In this document: positions 42,609 through 43,528 of the stretch, in pieces
Layout: the number at the start of each line of letters is the position of its first letter
Position numbering within the stretch: the first letter of the stretch is position 1
Source: an uncultured Clostridia bacterium
Lineage (GTDB): Bacteria; Bacillota; Clostridia; Christensenellales; CAG-138
Length of the DNA: 43,528 bases
Reading direction: 5' to 3'
Assembly (NCBI GenBank): GCA_946631895.1
Contig: CAMPAN010000006.1
Location: forward strand, 1 to 43,528
The notes under the pieces: model-generated
Database searches by the model: none
What the model was told of the DNA's origin: nothing
The model's input: only the letters and a program-made list of their open reading frames with translations
Program-made: the position numbers and the translations under genes

Positions 42609-43528
42609 TTGCGGTGCCTCCTTCCCTGCGTGCAAGGACATCCCGTTCGGCAGCACGTTTCTCCCTTGCCTTCCGGATCGCTGCGCGGATCCCCTTTTCT
42701 CCCGCCATGCAGAAAATCACGACCGTCTGAAGGATCCAGTAGATCTGGATCGGCACGCCGACGCTCTGCATGCCCATTGCGCCGATCTTCAAAATCGCGA
42801 AGATCAGTGAGATGATGATCGTCGGCAGCGGCTGATACTGTGCGATCATCGCGACCATCAGTCCTTCAAAGTAATACTCGTTCGACACCGCTGTCGTTTT
42901 GAAGATCCGCTCCGCACCGTAAACGCGAAACATGCCGACGAGCCCGCACATCATGCCGGAAACGACCATCGCGGCGATTACGAGGCGGTCCGCCTTAATC
43001 CCGGCAAAGCGGGCAAACCGCGGATTGTCGCCCGTAAGACGCATTTCGTAGCCCTTGGTCGTCTTTTGCAGGACGTACCAGACGAGGAACGTCAGCACGG
43101 CGGAGATAATGATCGCTGTGGAAAGGTTTGAACTCCGGATCAGCGTCGTGAACCGGTATGCCTCGGGAACGATGATCCCTTCCGCATTGACGGAATTCTT
43201 CCACGGTCCCTTTGCAAAGTATACGCAGAGGAATACGGCGATCGAGTTCATCATGATCGTGGTGATGACCTCGTTGACTTTGAGCTTGACCTTTAAGATG
43301 CCCGGAATGAACGCGTAGAACCCGCCGACCGCGACCGCGCTGAGGATGGCGCAGGGGATTGCGAGCCAAGGTGTGACGCCGTCCATCAATGTTCCGATAC
43401 GCGATGCAACCAGCGCGCCCAAGAGCAGCTGTCCCTCGCCGCCGACGTTGAAGATACCGGCACGGCTGCCGACGTCGCAGGCGAGACCGCACAGGCACAG
43501 CACCATGGCGTATTCCAGCATATCGCCG
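42601..43528 (-). CDS. BMP-type (nucleoside) ABC transporter permease, first subunit (5' end outside window)
   Basis: Partial: the reading frame is open to the right edge, so the N-terminus is missing. The visible 308 residues show several membrane helices. They include the family marks SRAGIFNVGGEGQLLLGA (equivalent to the NIGMDGMI region of the partner), VKVNEVITTIMMN-type segment (here LKVNEVITTIMMN) and the loop MRLTGDNPRFARFAGI that docks on the ATPase. It corresponds to NupP/YufP. The stop overlaps the next permease gene by eight bases. The binding protein and ATPase genes are expected further to the right. Confidence 0.9.
   Translation of the reverse strand, partial: GDMLEYAMVLCLCGLACDVGSRAGIFNVGGEGQLLLGALVASRIGTLMDGVTPWLAIPCAILSAVAVGGFYAFIPGILKVKLKVNEVITTIMMNSIAVFLCVYFAKGPWKNSVNAEGIIVPEAYRFTTLIRSSNLSTAIIISAVLTFLVWYVLQKTTKGYEMRLTGDNPRFARFAGIKADRLVIAAMVVSGMMCGLVGMFRVYGAERIFKTTAVSNEYYFEGLMVAMIAQYQPLPTIIISLIFAILKIGAMGMQSVGVPIQIYWILQTVVIFCMAGEKGIRAAIRKAREKRAAERDVLARREGGTANE

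Overview
The window is GC-rich, densely packed, and reads as a chromosomal piece of an anaerobic, Gram-positive, fermentative bacterium. I infer a Clostridia-type, probably uncultured gut Firmicute. The reasons are a complete lysine-fermentation cluster of the Clostridium/Fusobacterium kind, a lysine-class riboswitch, several lipoproteins with lipobox signals, ABC sugar importers with an MsmX/MalK-type ATPase, strong AGGAGG ribosome binding sites, and no outer-membrane genes. No rRNA, tRNA, CRISPR array, insertion sequence or phage gene was seen.

Layout. (1) 1-2760, minus strand: a GH31 glucosidase related to sulfoquinovosidase YihQ, followed by a GPH-family sugar symporter that runs off the left edge. 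(2) 2839-6109, minus strand: a YfcC-family carrier and an unusual fusion of a VTT/DedA-type membrane domain, a PlsC-type acyltransferase and a zinc ribbon. (3) 6261-16409, plus strand: kamB-kamC, then a strong promoter, a lysine riboswitch with a terminator, and kal-kce-kdd-kamA-kamD-kamE-atoD-atoA. Together these encode the conversion of L-lysine to beta-lysine, 3,5-diaminohexanoate, 3-keto-5-aminohexanoate, 3-aminobutyryl-CoA and crotonyl-CoA, plus the butyrate/acetoacetate CoA-transferase. The terminator's 5' arm shares bases with aptamer stem P1, so lysine should turn the operon ON. (4) 16736-31301, minus strand: an AraC-type regulator, GH36 alpha-galactosidase, GH2 beta-galactosidase-like enzyme, a four-gene ABC importer (ATPase, two oversized permeases, a binding protein with a SusE/F-like C-terminal module), a GH53 endo-galactanase lipoprotein and two unknown small membrane proteins. 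This looks like a galactan/galacto-oligosaccharide utilisation locus. (5) 31413-33107, plus strand: a GH13 alpha-amylase-family lipoprotein, divergent from the galactanase operon.

(6) 33277-37819, minus strand: a response regulator and a compact histidine kinase, then a membrane-anchored unknown protein and a NAGPA-domain lipoprotein. Four tandem 11-bp repeats lie before the unknown gene and related repeats lie before the regulator gene, which suggests a small autoregulated regulon. (7) 38062-41561, minus strand: proS, a GNAT acetyltransferase and an M15 peptidase lipoprotein. (8) 41658-43528, minus strand: two permeases of a BMP-type (nucleoside) ABC importer, the second running off the right edge.

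The most interesting items are the predicted lysine-activated riboswitch on a catabolic operon, the 11-bp repeat regulon, the fusion proteins, and two genes whose -10 box sits exactly 7 nt before a start codon with no ribosome binding site (possible leaderless mRNAs).
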